A stretch of DNA of 64,000 nucleotides from Acidimicrobiia bacterium (GTDB lineage Bacteria > Actinomycetota > Acidimicrobiia > Acidimicrobiales > CAIXPF01). Positions 7,049 through 16,291 of this stretch are shown piece by piece. Each line of letters opens with the position of its first letter. Position 1 is the first letter of the stretch. A model generated the notes under the pieces. The model had not been told where the DNA came from. It made no database searches and was given only the letters and a program-made list of their open reading frames with translations. The stretch is taken from the NCBI GenBank assembly GCA_947476745.1, contig CANJRG010000006.1, positions 1-64,000 on the forward strand, in the 5' to 3' direction. Position numbers and translations under genes: made by a program.

Positions 7049-9600
7049 TGGACGACGAACTCGACGATCCGCCGCCGCGTCGCCGGAGCCGTCCCCGTCC
7101 CGACCCATCCCGCGCGTCGCAGGCGAAGAGCGCTATCGCGGTAGCCGCGCCGCGCCCGTCGAGCCGCGGCGCGGGTGTCGAGGTCGGGGCTCGCCCGGCA
7201 AGGAACGGCCGCACCACGGCCAAGTCCGCCTCTGCGAAGGCCACCAACGCGACGAGCCGTCGCAGCGCGAAGCAGCCGGGGACGCAGCGCCCGGCGCCAC
7301 CGCGCGCCCGGTTCGCTGCCGGCGACGCCCGGACCACGAACGGCCGCACCACGGCCCCGAGTCGCAAGCCGTCGGCTCGCTCAGCAGCCCGGCCCACCCC
7401 TGAGCGGGCCACCTCACAGACGACGAACCCTCACCGCAGGGCCGCGACCACCGGTGCCGACGCCCGCACGACCGCAAAGGCGTCGCGTCCGACCGGCACG
7501 CGCTCCGAGCGTTACCCGTCGGGCGACCCCAGGCGTACCCGAACGGGTGACCCCCGTCGGGCCCTGGCGGCGAGCGGATCAGCGCGGCCACCGGCACGCG
7601 CCCGAGGACGCTCGACCGCGGCGGGGGCCAAGGGAACGGCCATACACCATGGCAGGGTACCCACGTCGTACCGCAAGGTATCGGCCTCACGGCTCACCCT
7701 GATCATGTTCGCCACGGTCATCGGTCTGCTCGGCCTGCTGGTCAAGCTCGCCGGTCTGCAGGCCATCAGCCCCGATCGATTCGCCGAGCGGGCCAAGGAG
7801 CAGCGACTCGCCGTCGAAGCTTTGCCCGCGGTCCGGGGTGCCATCGTCGACCGCAACGGCGAGCCCCTGGTCACCACCGAGAAGCGAAAGACGATCTACA
7901 CCGACCCTGCGAACGTCGAGCCGGGCAAAGCGCCGGAGATCGCCGCAGCCCTCTCGCCCTTGCTCGGGGTGCCGGCCGGCGAGTTGCAGGCCGGTCTCGA
8001 GGCTGACTCGAACTTCAGCTATCTCGCCCGTAAGGTCGACGAACCGACCGCCGACGCAGTGATGGCACTGGGGTACTCCGGCATCTACACGCTCGACGAA
8101 CGGACCCGGCTCAAGCCCGCCGACGACCTGGCCCTCAGCGTGATCGGCAGCGTCGACACCGAGAACATGGGAATCTCCGGGGTGGAGCGCGCCTACGACA
8201 CCATGCTGAGCGGTACGCCAGGCGAGTCCTTGCAGGACCGCAGCCTCGGCGGCGACCACACCATTCCCTCGGGCCGGCAGGCGGTCCGGCCGGCGGTGCC
8301 CGGGTCGACCGTCATGCTGACCATCGACCGGAATCTCCAGCAGGTGGCGGAACGCGCGGTGGCCGATCAGATCGTGGCGCTGCGGGCCGCCGCCGGCATT
8401 GCCGTCGTCATGGACCGGCGCAGCGGCGAGATTGTGGCCATGGCCTCCGTCGCCCGCGACGCGAAGACCGACAAGACCTACAACGACGCGCAGAACCGGG
8501 CTATCACCACCACCTACGACCCGGGGTCGACCATGAAGATCGTGACCATGTCCGGTGCGATCGAGAACGGCCTGGTCAACGCCGCCACCGTCCGCCACGT
8601 CCCGGCCAAGGTCGACTTCTACGAAGACTCCTTCAGCGACGACAGCCGGTACGCCGACGAGGACATGACCCTCACCGACATCCTTGCCCGCTCGTCGAAT
8701 GTGGGGACCATCGGGGTGGCCCAGGAACTCGGCGAACGCCGATTGGCCGAGAACATCGAGAGCTTCGGGTTCGGCGCCGCCACCGGGGTCGGCCTCGATC
8801 AGGAGGAGACCGGCATCGTTCCGCCGCTCGAGGAATGGTCGGGGACCTCCCTGCCGACCCTGGCCATCGGCCAGGGCCTGACCGCCACGCCGCTGCAGGT
8901 ACTCGCCGCCTACAACACCATCGCCAATGACGGCGAGTACGTCAGCCCCACCGTGGTGCGCTCGGTCCTCTCGCCCGACCGCGAAGAAGCGACGCGCGTC
9001 GTCGCCGACCACCGCACGGTGGTCAGTCCCCAGACCGCGGAGCAGGTCCGCACGATGTTGGGGGCGGTGGTCAGCCGGGGCACGGGAGTTCGGGCCCAGG
9101 TGGCGGGTTACGACGTTGCCGGCAAGACCGGAACGGCCTGGAAGTTCCGGGCGGGTGGCGGCTACGGCAGCACCGGCGACCGTGACTACGTCGCCACCTT
9201 CGTCGGATTCGCCCCGGCAAAGGACCCCAAGTTCTCGATCATCGTGGTCATCGACGAGCCCCGCAGCGGCGTCTACACCGGCGGCCTGGCGGCGGCGCCG
9301 GTGTTCTCGGTGATCGCTCGTCAGGCGCTGCTGCGTTACGACATCGCCCCTAGCGCCCCGGGCTGGACCCAGCCGTCGAACGGGACGAACCTTCGTGCCC
9401 GTGCTGCTGAGGCGGCGCCGCTTCCCGATCCCGTCATGGTGATGGCCCCACCTTCGACGGCCGCGCCGGCCGTCCCGACCCCGGGTCCTGCGGCGGGTGG
9501 GTCCGCCGCGACGACTGCGGCCGAGCCGTCCTCGGCCAAGCCGACCGCCGCAGTGGTCGGGCAGCGGGCTCCTGCCACGTCGCCACCGGCGCGCACATGA
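7045..9600 (+). CDS. ftsI: Septal peptidoglycan transpeptidase FtsI (class B PBP)
   Basis: This 851-residue protein cross-links septal peptidoglycan. A transmembrane segment at about 217-240 is followed by a PBP dimerisation domain and a transpeptidase domain with the three active-site motifs: S495-T-M-K498 (catalytic serine), S550-S-N552 and K694-T-G696. The unusual part is the first roughly 215 residues, a Arg/Ala/Thr/Pro-rich, strongly basic and probably disordered cytoplasmic region, far longer than in most FtsI proteins. It contains near-repeated NGRTTA segments. A Pro/Ala-rich tail of about 60 residues follows the catalytic domain. The ATG at 7045 overlaps the ftsL stop by four bases. 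A later start just before the membrane helix cannot be excluded. Confidence 0.9.
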   Translation: MMDDELDDPPPRRRSRPRPDPSRASQAKSAIAVAAPRPSSRGAGVEVGARPARNGRTTAKSASAKATNATSRRSAKQPGTQRPAPPRARFAAGDARTTNGRTTAPSRKPSARSAARPTPERATSQTTNPHRRAATTGADARTTAKASRPTGTRSERYPSGDPRRTRTGDPRRALAASGSARPPARARGRSTAAGAKGTAIHHGRVPTSYRKVSASRLTLIMFATVIGLLGLLVKLAGLQAISPDRFAERAKEQRLAVEALPAVRGAIVDRNGEPLVTTEKRKTIYTDPANVEPGKAPEIAAALSPLLGVPAGELQAGLEADSNFSYLARKVDEPTADAVMALGYSGIYTLDERTRLKPADDLALSVIGSVDTENMGISGVERAYDTMLSGTPGESLQDRSLGGDHTIPSGRQAVRPAVPGSTVMLTIDRNLQQVAERAVADQIVALRAAAGIAVVMDRRSGEIVAMASVARDAKTDKTYNDAQNRAITTTYDPGSTMKIVTMSGAIENGLVNAATVRHVPAKVDFYEDSFSDDSRYADEDMTLTDILARSSNVGTIGVAQELGERRLAENIESFGFGAATGVGLDQEETGIVPPLEEWSGTSLPTLAIGQGLTATPLQVLAAYNTIANDGEYVSPTVVRSVLSPDREEATRVVADHRTVVSPQTAEQVRTMLGAVVSRGTGVRAQVAGYDVAGKTGTAWKFRAGGGYGSTGDRDYVATFVGFAPAKDPKFSIIVVIDEPRSGVYTGGLAAAPVFSVIARQALLRYDIAPSAPGWTQPSNGTNLRARAAEAAPLPDPVMVMAPPSTAAPAVPTPGPAAGGSAATTAAEPSSAKPTAAVVGQRAPATSPPART

Positions 9601-9634
9601 GCGATCCGGCCGCGTACGTGCTCCAGGCATTGCT

Positions 9635-9660
9635 TCCCGTCCAGCTCCGCCGGGACGGGA
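9635..9660 (+). other. Intergenic hairpin between ftsI and murE
   Basis: tcccgtcc (9635-9642) pairs perfectly with ggacggga (9653-9660) around a 10-base loop, in the 81-bp gap between ftsI and murE. There is no T-tract, so it is more likely an mRNA processing or stability element than a terminator. Confidence 0.4.
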
Positions 9661-9681
9661 CCCGTCGTTCGGGCGACGATC

Positions 9682-11208
9682 GTGTCCGCTGAAGTGGCTC
9701 CTGAACCGACTCCTGCCCGCCCTGGCGACCCGGCGGCCGAACTCACCACCGACCCGTCGTCCGGGACGGGGGTGCCGGTGCCGCGATCGATCCAACTGGC
9801 CGAGCTCCTCGACGCTCTCGGACCGGCCGCCCGACTCATCAGGACAACCGACGAGACTGCCGGCCGGATCGTGATCCGCGGCGTCACCTACGACTCCCGA
9901 CTGGTCGAGCCGGGCTGGTTGTTCTGCTGCGTGCCGGGCAGCAACGTCGACGGTCACCGTTTCGCCGACGAGGCGGCGGACCGCGGTGCAGCAGTCCTGC
10001 TGGTCGAGCATCCGCTCGCCACCGACCTACCGCAGATCGAGGTGGCCGACGCCCGTCTCAGCATGGCTGTGTTGGCCGACGCATTCTGGGGCCGCCCGTC
10101 ACAGCGTCTGACCGTGATCGGGGTGACCGGCACCAACGGCAAGACCACCGTTACCCACATGCTGGCCGCCATCCTGGGCGCCGGCGGGCGGCGTACTGAG
10201 GTACTCGGCACCCTCAGCGGCCCACGGACCACACCCGAAGCCGCCGATCTCCAGGCGATCCTGGCCGGCCTCGCCGACGACGGCGTCGACACGGTGGCGA
10301 TGGAGGTGTCGAGCCATGCCCTGGCGCTGCACCGGGTGGACGGCGTCCGCTTCCGGTTGGCGATCTTCACCAACCTCACCCGCGACCACCTCGACTTCCA
10401 CCCCACGATGGAGGCCTACTTCCAGGCCAAGGCCCGGCTGTTCGAGCCGGAAAGGACCGACCAGGCGGTGGTGAACCTTGACGACCCCCACGGGCGTCTG
10501 CTGCGGGTCGCCGCGGTGGTGCCCACCGTGGGCTATGAGTTCGCCGACGTCGCCGACGTCGAGTTCCGCGCTTCCGGGACCCGGTTCACATGGCGAGGCC
10601 GTTCAATGTGGCTGCCGCTCGCCGGCCGCCACAACCTCTCCAACGCCCTCGCTGCAGCGACGGCAGCCGAACAGCTCGGTCTCGGGCCCGACGCCGTCGG
10701 GGCGGGCCTCGCTGCCCTTCAACCGGTGCCCGGCCGTTTCGAGGCCGTCGACGCCGGCCAGTCCTTCAGTGTGCTGGTCGACTACGCCCACACCCCCGAT
10801 GGGTTGGGTCAGGTGCTCGAATCGGCCCGGGAGATGGTTCCGTCACAGAACCGGGTCGTAGTGGTCTTCGGTTGCGGTGGCGACCGTGACCGAACCAAAC
10901 GTGCACCGATGGGCGAGATCGCCGGCCGGCTGGCCGACGTCGTCGTCATCACCAATGACAATCCCCGCAGCGAGCCACCACTCGGCATCATCGAACAGAT
11001 ACGGGTCGGGGTCGTGGCGGGAGTTGAGGTGGTCGTCGAACCCGACCGCCGGGCGGCGATCGCTCTGGCCTTGGACCGGGCCCGTCCCGGAGACCTGGTG
11101 GTCATCGCCGGCAAGGGGCATGAGACCACGCAGATCTTCGCCGAGGGCAGTACCGAGTTCGACGATCGTGCCGTCGCCCGCGCATTGCTGGTGGAGCGTG
11201 CCCGGTGA
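9682..11208 (+). CDS. murE: UDP-MurNAc-tripeptide synthetase MurE (meso-DAP type)
   Basis: MurE adds the third stem-peptide residue to UDP-MurNAc-Ala-Glu. The 508-residue protein has the Mur ligase ATP loop GVTGTNGKTTVTHML, the central-domain segments EVSSHALAL and FTNLTRDHLDFHPTMEAY, and the C-terminal motif DNPRSEPP. The DNPR motif marks enzymes that use meso-diaminopimelate, so the wall is predicted to be DAP-type. Length is ordinary for MurE, so this is not a MurE-MurF fusion. GTG at 9682 is used; the first 30 or so residues are Pro-rich. The stop overlaps the mraY GTG as GTGA, and murF, the usual next gene, is absent. Confidence 0.94.
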   Translation: MSAEVAPEPTPARPGDPAAELTTDPSSGTGVPVPRSIQLAELLDALGPAARLIRTTDETAGRIVIRGVTYDSRLVEPGWLFCCVPGSNVDGHRFADEAADRGAAVLLVEHPLATDLPQIEVADARLSMAVLADAFWGRPSQRLTVIGVTGTNGKTTVTHMLAAILGAGGRRTEVLGTLSGPRTTPEAADLQAILAGLADDGVDTVAMEVSSHALALHRVDGVRFRLAIFTNLTRDHLDFHPTMEAYFQAKARLFEPERTDQAVVNLDDPHGRLLRVAAVVPTVGYEFADVADVEFRASGTRFTWRGRSMWLPLAGRHNLSNALAAATAAEQLGLGPDAVGAGLAALQPVPGRFEAVDAGQSFSVLVDYAHTPDGLGQVLESAREMVPSQNRVVVVFGCGGDRDRTKRAPMGEIAGRLADVVVITNDNPRSEPPLGIIEQIRVGVVAGVEVVVEPDRRAAIALALDRARPGDLVVIAGKGHETTQIFAEGSTEFDDRAVARALLVERAR

Positions 11209-12260
11209 TTCGCCTGCTCGTGGCGGTGGCCACCTCCACCCTGGTGTCACTGTTCGGCACCCGCTACCTGATCCGCTGGCTCACCTCGCACCGGGTCGGC
11301 CAGCCCATCCGCGAGGAGGGTCCGAGCGGGCACTCGGTTAAGGCGGGCACGCCCACCATGGGTGGCATCGCCATCGTCGGTGGGGCCGTAGCGGGCTACG
11401 TGCTGTCGACGTTGCCCGGCGGCATTTTCACCCGTACCGGCGTCATCGTGATGGCGACCGTCGTCGCCGCCGCCTTCGTCGGTGGCCTCGACGACTGGAT
11501 CAAGGTCACCCGATACCGCAACCTCGGGCTCACCAAGAAGACCAAGATCGCCGGACAGTTGCTCGTGGCCGGCGGATTCGCCGTGGCCATCATCGTGTTT
11601 ACGGCGGAATCGACGATGTTGAGCTTCACCCGGGCCGCCGTGCCCGGCATCGAGCTCGGTCGCATCCCGTGGGTGATCCTGGCCATGGTGTGGATCATCG
11701 GCTTCTCAAACGCGGTCAACCTCACCGACGGCCTCGACGGGTTGGCGGCCGGGTCCTCCATCCTCGGGTTTGCCGCCTACACCGTGATCTGCTTCTGGCA
11801 GTTCCGGAACTTCGACCTGTACGGCAACTTCCACGCCCAGGACCTCGCGGTGGTCTCGGTGTCGATGCTCGGGGGGTGTGTCGGGTTCCTGTGGTGGAAT
11901 GCCGCGCCGGCCCAGATCTTCATGGGCGACACCGGTTCGTTGGCCATCGGGGCGGCGTTCGCCACGCTGGCGCTGACCACCGACACCCAGATGCTGTTGC
12001 CGATCCTCGGTGGCCTGTTCGTGATCGAGACGCTTTCGGTCATCGCCCAGGTGATGGCCTATCGGCTCCAACGGCACACCCCGCGCAAGCAGCGTTGGCG
12101 ACCCTTCCGCATGGCACCGTTGCACCACCACTTCGAGCTCGGCGGGTGGCCCGAGACCCGGGTCATCATCCGCCTGTGGCTGGTGGCCGGCTTCTTCGTA
12201 GCCGTCGCCCTCGGGCTGTTCTACGCCGACTTCCTCACCATCGGGACGGTAAAGCTGTGA
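11205..12260 (+). CDS. mraY: Phospho-MurNAc-pentapeptide transferase MraY
   Basis: MraY makes lipid I by moving phospho-MurNAc-pentapeptide to undecaprenyl phosphate. This 351-residue polytopic membrane protein carries the family's conserved cytoplasmic motifs: HSVKAGTPTMGG near residue 45, the DDW pair in GGLDDWIKV, NLTDGLDGLA, FMGDTGSLAIG and the PLHHHFELGGW histidine cluster. Its GTG start overlaps the murE stop, and its own stop overlaps the ftsW GTG, both as GTGA. There is therefore no room for murF before it or murD after it. The substrate pentapeptide must be made with MurD and MurF encoded elsewhere. Confidence 0.95.
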   Translation: MIRLLVAVATSTLVSLFGTRYLIRWLTSHRVGQPIREEGPSGHSVKAGTPTMGGIAIVGGAVAGYVLSTLPGGIFTRTGVIVMATVVAAAFVGGLDDWIKVTRYRNLGLTKKTKIAGQLLVAGGFAVAIIVFTAESTMLSFTRAAVPGIELGRIPWVILAMVWIIGFSNAVNLTDGLDGLAAGSSILGFAAYTVICFWQFRNFDLYGNFHAQDLAVVSVSMLGGCVGFLWWNAAPAQIFMGDTGSLAIGAAFATLALTTDTQMLLPILGGLFVIETLSVIAQVMAYRLQRHTPRKQRWRPFRMAPLHHHFELGGWPETRVIIRLWLVAGFFVAVALGLFYADFLTIGTVKL

Positions 12261-13564
12261 GCCGAATCCGAGGACTGGTCAAGCCTCGACCGCACAAGAC
12301 GCCACGCGGTGGGTCCCGTCTCCACCGGTTGTTGAACAGCGCACCCAGCGGCCGGCGCACCGCCGAGTCGGTGGGCCTGCTCGGCGTGATCGTGAGCCTC
12401 AACCTCATCGGGTTGGTGATGGTGCTCTCGGCCAGCTCCGTCGTCTCGCTCGAGATCTACGACACGTCCTGGTACTACTTCAAGCGCCAGGCCATCTGGG
12501 CGGGCATCGGCCTGCTGGTCATGTTGATCGTCCAGCGGGTCGACTACCACCGTTGGCGACGCTTCGCACCCCTGGCGCTGTGGGTCACCTTCGGCCTGCT
12601 CGTCGCCGTGCTCATCCCCGGCGTCGGGGTGAATGCCAACGGGGCCACCCGGTGGCTCGGCTACGGACCCGTGGTGATCCAGCCCTCCGAGGTGGCCAAG
12701 CTCGGTCTGCTGCTGTATTGCGCCGAACTGCTCGGTCGGCGTATCAGGCGGATGCACGACTGGAAGCTCACGCTGCGTCCGGTAGTCACCGTGTCCTTAG
12801 CCATCACCGGCCTGGTCATGCTGCAGCCCAACCTCGGAACGTCCATCGTGCTCGGCACCATCATGGTGACCGTCCTGTTCGTGGCCGGTACCCCTTGGAA
12901 GCCGATCGTCGGGCTCGGTGTCGTTGTGGTGACCATCACCGGCCTGCTGGCCTGGGCCGCACCGTACCGACGGGCGCGCATCCTCACGTTCCTGCACCCC
13001 GAGGCCGATCCGCAGGGCAGCGGCTACCAGACGTTGCAGGCCTGGATGGCCATGGCCGAAGGCGGCGTCTCCGGGGTCGGCGTGGGCGCTAGCCGGGCCA
13101 AGTGGGGCTTTCTGCCCTTCGCGCACACCGACTTCATCTTCGCCATCATCGCCGAGGAGTTCGGTTTCATCGGCGCTGCCATCGTCATCTCCCTCTTCGG
13201 TGCCCTGGCATTGCTCGGCGTGCGTACCGCCATGCGGGCGCCGGACGCGTTCGGCATGCTGCTCGCCGCCGGGATCACCGCCTGGTTCGTGGTGCAGGCC
13301 TTCGTCAACATCGGTGCCGTCGTCGGGGTGCTGCCCATAACCGGGGTGCCGCTTCCCTTCGTCAGTTCCGGCGGGTCGTCGTTGGTGACCTCGATGGCCG
13401 CATGCGGGCTGTTGCTCAACGTCGCCCGCCAGGTCCGACCCGGTCGCCGCGACGTCGACGAACCGGCAGGCCCCACAGCCCGCCCGACGAACGCGAGCCG
13501 TCCCCGCGCCGAGCGCCCGGCCCGTACCCGCCGACCAGCCGCCGGCACGCCGGTGCGCGTGTGA
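12257..13564 (+). CDS. ftsW: Septal peptidoglycan glycosyltransferase FtsW (SEDS)
   Basis: FtsW is a SEDS-family glycosyltransferase that polymerises lipid II with its partner FtsI. The 435-residue protein has about ten membrane helices, the ANGATRWLG and QPSEVAKL segments, the GYQTLQAWMAMAEGG loop, and the late TGVPLPFVSSGGSSLV motif, all typical of SEDS proteins. The first 40 residues are basic and cytoplasmic, and the last 50 are Arg/Pro-rich. GTG at 12257 overlaps the mraY stop. RodA paralogues are similar, but the position in the dcw cluster favours FtsW. murG follows after ten bases. Confidence 0.93.
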   Translation: MSRIRGLVKPRPHKTPRGGSRLHRLLNSAPSGRRTAESVGLLGVIVSLNLIGLVMVLSASSVVSLEIYDTSWYYFKRQAIWAGIGLLVMLIVQRVDYHRWRRFAPLALWVTFGLLVAVLIPGVGVNANGATRWLGYGPVVIQPSEVAKLGLLLYCAELLGRRIRRMHDWKLTLRPVVTVSLAITGLVMLQPNLGTSIVLGTIMVTVLFVAGTPWKPIVGLGVVVVTITGLLAWAAPYRRARILTFLHPEADPQGSGYQTLQAWMAMAEGGVSGVGVGASRAKWGFLPFAHTDFIFAIIAEEFGFIGAAIVISLFGALALLGVRTAMRAPDAFGMLLAAGITAWFVVQAFVNIGAVVGVLPITGVPLPFVSSGGSSLVTSMAACGLLLNVARQVRPGRRDVDEPAGPTARPTNASRPRAERPARTRRPAAGTPVRV

Positions 13565-13574
13565 CCCGACGGTC

Positions 13575-14858
13575 GTGAGTCCGAGCGGCCATCCACCGGA
13601 GGGCGGGCCCGCTGTGCCAAAATCTGCTGTGGTGCACAGTGCTTCGAACCCTCCCGCCGGAGCGCCGGGCGAAGAACCGCTCGGACCGGCGCAGCCTGCC
13701 GGTCCGGGGCCGAGCCCGTGGATCGTCGTGGCCGGTGGGGGAACGGTCGGCCATGTCAGCCCCGGGGTGGCGATCGCCGAAGCCCTGGTCCGGCGGGGCT
13801 GCCCGCGCCAGCGGATCCATTTCGTCGGGTCGCGCCGCGGGGTCGAGGCCACCCGGGTGCCCGGGGCCGGTTTCTCGCTCACCCTGCTGCCCGGCCGGGG
13901 CATCCAGCGCCGTCTCACCGCCGAGAACATCGGGGCGGTCACCGGGCTCGGGGCAGCTTTCGTGGCGGCCTTCGCGTTGTTGGTGCGCCACCGTCCCCGG
14001 GTGGTCCTCTCGCTCGGCGGGTACGCTTCGGTACCTTGCGGCGTGGCAGCCGCGCTGCTGCGCATCCCCATCGTGGTCGCCGAGCAGAACGCCATACCCG
14101 GTGCGGCCAACCGTCTCGTCGGCCGGGCGGCAAGGGCCTGCGCGGTGTCCTTCGAGGGCACCGACCTGCCCCATGCGGTGCTGACCGGCAACCCGGTGCG
14201 CCCCGAGGTCCTCGCCGTCGATCGCCGCGCCGATCGCGACGCGGCCCGGGCCCGGCTCGGCATCGATGCCGGACGTACCCTGATCCTCGCCTATGGCGGT
14301 TCGCTCGGGGCCCGGACGGTGAACCGCGCGGTATGGAGCGCGCTCGATACGCTGGCCGACCGGTCCGATCTTGCCGTCCGCCACGTCATCGGCGACCGCG
14401 GCTGGCAGGAGCGCCCGCCCGGTGGACGCGGCGAGGGCCCCGCCACCGACGGGGCCGGGGCCGGGGTCGGGCTGGTCTACCAGGCCGTGCGCTACGAGGA
14501 GGACATGCCGTCCGCCCTGTGCGCTGCGGATGTGGTGCTGAGCCGGGCCGGTGCCTCCACGGTGTTCGAACTGGCCGCGGTCGGGGTCGGCTCGATCCTG
14601 GTCCCGCTGCCCATCGCCACCGAGGATCATCAGACGGCGAACGCCCGCGTGCTCGAACAGGCCGGTGCCGCAGTCGTGGTTCCCGACGCCGAGTTCGACG
14701 GGGCACGCCTGGTCGCGGAACTCGACGGCCTGCTCGCCGCTCCCGGCCGTCTGGAGGCGATGGCGGCCAACGCCCGGACGGTCGGCCGACCGGACGCCGC
14801 CGAACGGGTGGCCGACCTGCTGGTCCGTCACGCCCGGCGTCCTTGGGAGGCCTCGTGA
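13575..14858 (+). CDS. murG: UDP-GlcNAc:lipid I GlcNAc transferase MurG
   Basis: MurG converts lipid I to lipid II on the inner face of the membrane. After a Pro-rich extension of about 45 residues, the GT-B fold begins with VVAGGGTVGHVSPGVAIAEAL, a variant of the usual GGTGGHxxP loop. LSLGGYASVP, VVAEQNAIPGAANR and TGNPVR follow, and the donor-site SRAGASTVFELAAVGVGS and PLPIATEDHQTANA are intact. GTG at 13575 is the first option; a start near 13614 would shorten the extension, which is not part of the core fold. The stop overlaps the murC GTG as GTGA. Confidence 0.92.
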   Translation: MSPSGHPPEGGPAVPKSAVVHSASNPPAGAPGEEPLGPAQPAGPGPSPWIVVAGGGTVGHVSPGVAIAEALVRRGCPRQRIHFVGSRRGVEATRVPGAGFSLTLLPGRGIQRRLTAENIGAVTGLGAAFVAAFALLVRHRPRVVLSLGGYASVPCGVAAALLRIPIVVAEQNAIPGAANRLVGRAARACAVSFEGTDLPHAVLTGNPVRPEVLAVDRRADRDAARARLGIDAGRTLILAYGGSLGARTVNRAVWSALDTLADRSDLAVRHVIGDRGWQERPPGGRGEGPATDGAGAGVGLVYQAVRYEEDMPSALCAADVVLSRAGASTVFELAAVGVGSILVPLPIATEDHQTANARVLEQAGAAVVVPDAEFDGARLVAELDGLLAAPGRLEAMAANARTVGRPDAAERVADLLVRHARRPWEAS

Positions 14859-16291
14859 CCAGTTCGCCCGATGCCATCGCCATCGACCTGGTGGTCACCG
14901 AGATCGATCTCGGCCGGCCTCGCCGCATCCACATCGTGGGGGTGGGTGGTGCCGGCATGTGCGCCATCGCCGAGATCCTCACCGCCCTGGGCCACCGGGT
15001 GACCGGCAGCGATCTCAAGGACGGCCCCACCGTCGAACGGCTGCGGGCGTTGGGCCTGACGGTGCAGGTCGGCCACGACGCCGTGAACCTCGGTGACGCC
15101 GAGGTGGTGTGTATCTCAACCGCGATCCCGGCTCGCAACCCCGAGGTGCAGGCCGCACAGGTGGCGGGTCTGGCGGTGCTCCGGCGGGCCGACATGCTGG
15201 CGGCGTTGTGCCGGTTGCGCCGGACCGTGGCCGTGGCCGGTACGCACGGTAAGACCACCACCTCGTCGATGCTCGCCCTGATCCTGGTCGAGGCCGGGGT
15301 GCGGCCGTCGTTCCTGATCGGCGGCGATCTCAACGAGATCGGCACCGGCGCGGCCTGGGACAGCGGCGAGCATTTCGTGGTCGAGGCCGACGAGAGCGAC
15401 GGGACCTTCCTAGTGCTCGGGCCCAAGGCCTCGATCGTGACCAACGTCGAGCCTGACCACCTCGATCATTACGGCAGCTACGAGGCGGTCCGGGCCGCGT
15501 TCGCCCGGTTCGTCGTCGGCACCGACGGGCCCGCCGTGGTGGGTATCGACCTGCCCGACGGCGCCGCGCTCGCTGCGCAGGCCCGCTCGGAGGGCGCGCC
15601 GGTGGTGACCTTCGGGGTCGAGCCGGCGGCCGACTACCGGATCGCCGACGCCCACAGCGGGCCGGACGGTGTCAGCTGGACCCTGTACCGACGCGGCGAG
15701 GACCTCGGCAGGCTGAGCCTGCCCATCGTCGGCCTGCACAACGCCTCGAACGCCACCGCGGCGGCAGCGTGCGCCCTCGAGCTCGGCGTCGGCATCGACG
15801 CCGCGCGCGCCGCCTTGAGCCGCTTTGCGGGCGTAGCCCGGCGCCTGCAGTTCCGCGGCGAGACCGCAGGGATCACCTTCATCGACGACTACGCCCATCT
15901 GCCGACCGAGGTGGCGGCCGCTCTCGCCGCGGTGCGCTCGGCGGGATGGCCGAGGGTGGTGGCGGTCTACCAGCCGCACCGTTACAGCCGGATCGAGGCG
16001 GTGTGGCAGGACTTCGCCGACGCCTTCGTCGATGCCGACCTCGTCGCGGTCACCGAGATCTACGCGGCCGGTGAACGGCCGAGGCCCGGGGTGAGCGGCA
16101 AGCTGGTGGTCAACGCCGCGCTCGATGCCCATCCGTGGCGGCCCCTGGCGTTCTTGCCCCACCACAAGGACGTCGTGACCTACCTGCTGGCCACCCTGCG
16201 TCCCGGCGACTGCTGTGTCACCCTCGGGGCGGGCGACCTGACCACCTTGCCCGACGAACTGCAGTCGTTACTGGCGGGACGGCAGCGGTGA
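14855..16291 (+). CDS. murC: UDP-N-acetylmuramate-L-alanine ligase MurC
   Basis: MurC adds L-alanine to UDP-MurNAc, the first step of stem-peptide assembly. The 478-residue protein has the N-terminal IHIVGVGGAGMCAIAEIL dinucleotide-like loop, the ATP loop AGTHGKTTTSSM, VVEADESDGTF, TNVEPDHLDHYG and FIDDYAHLPTEV. The last differs from the common DDYGHHPTE form at two positions, a mild oddity. GTG at 14855 overlaps the murG stop and has a GGGAGG ribosome-binding site at 14845-14850. Its stop overlaps murB in the same way. Confidence 0.94.
   Translation: MTSSPDAIAIDLVVTEIDLGRPRRIHIVGVGGAGMCAIAEILTALGHRVTGSDLKDGPTVERLRALGLTVQVGHDAVNLGDAEVVCISTAIPARNPEVQAAQVAGLAVLRRADMLAALCRLRRTVAVAGTHGKTTTSSMLALILVEAGVRPSFLIGGDLNEIGTGAAWDSGEHFVVEADESDGTFLVLGPKASIVTNVEPDHLDHYGSYEAVRAAFARFVVGTDGPAVVGIDLPDGAALAAQARSEGAPVVTFGVEPAADYRIADAHSGPDGVSWTLYRRGEDLGRLSLPIVGLHNASNATAAAACALELGVGIDAARAALSRFAGVARRLQFRGETAGITFIDDYAHLPTEVAAALAAVRSAGWPRVVAVYQPHRYSRIEAVWQDFADAFVDADLVAVTEIYAAGERPRPGVSGKLVVNAALDAHPWRPLAFLPHHKDVVTYLLATLRPGDCCVTLGAGDLTTLPDELQSLLAGRQR

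Noticed and set aside
7687-10011. 774-codon minus-strand frame opposite ftsI and murE
   Set aside because: Overlaps two certain genes and has Gly/Arg/His-rich shadow composition.
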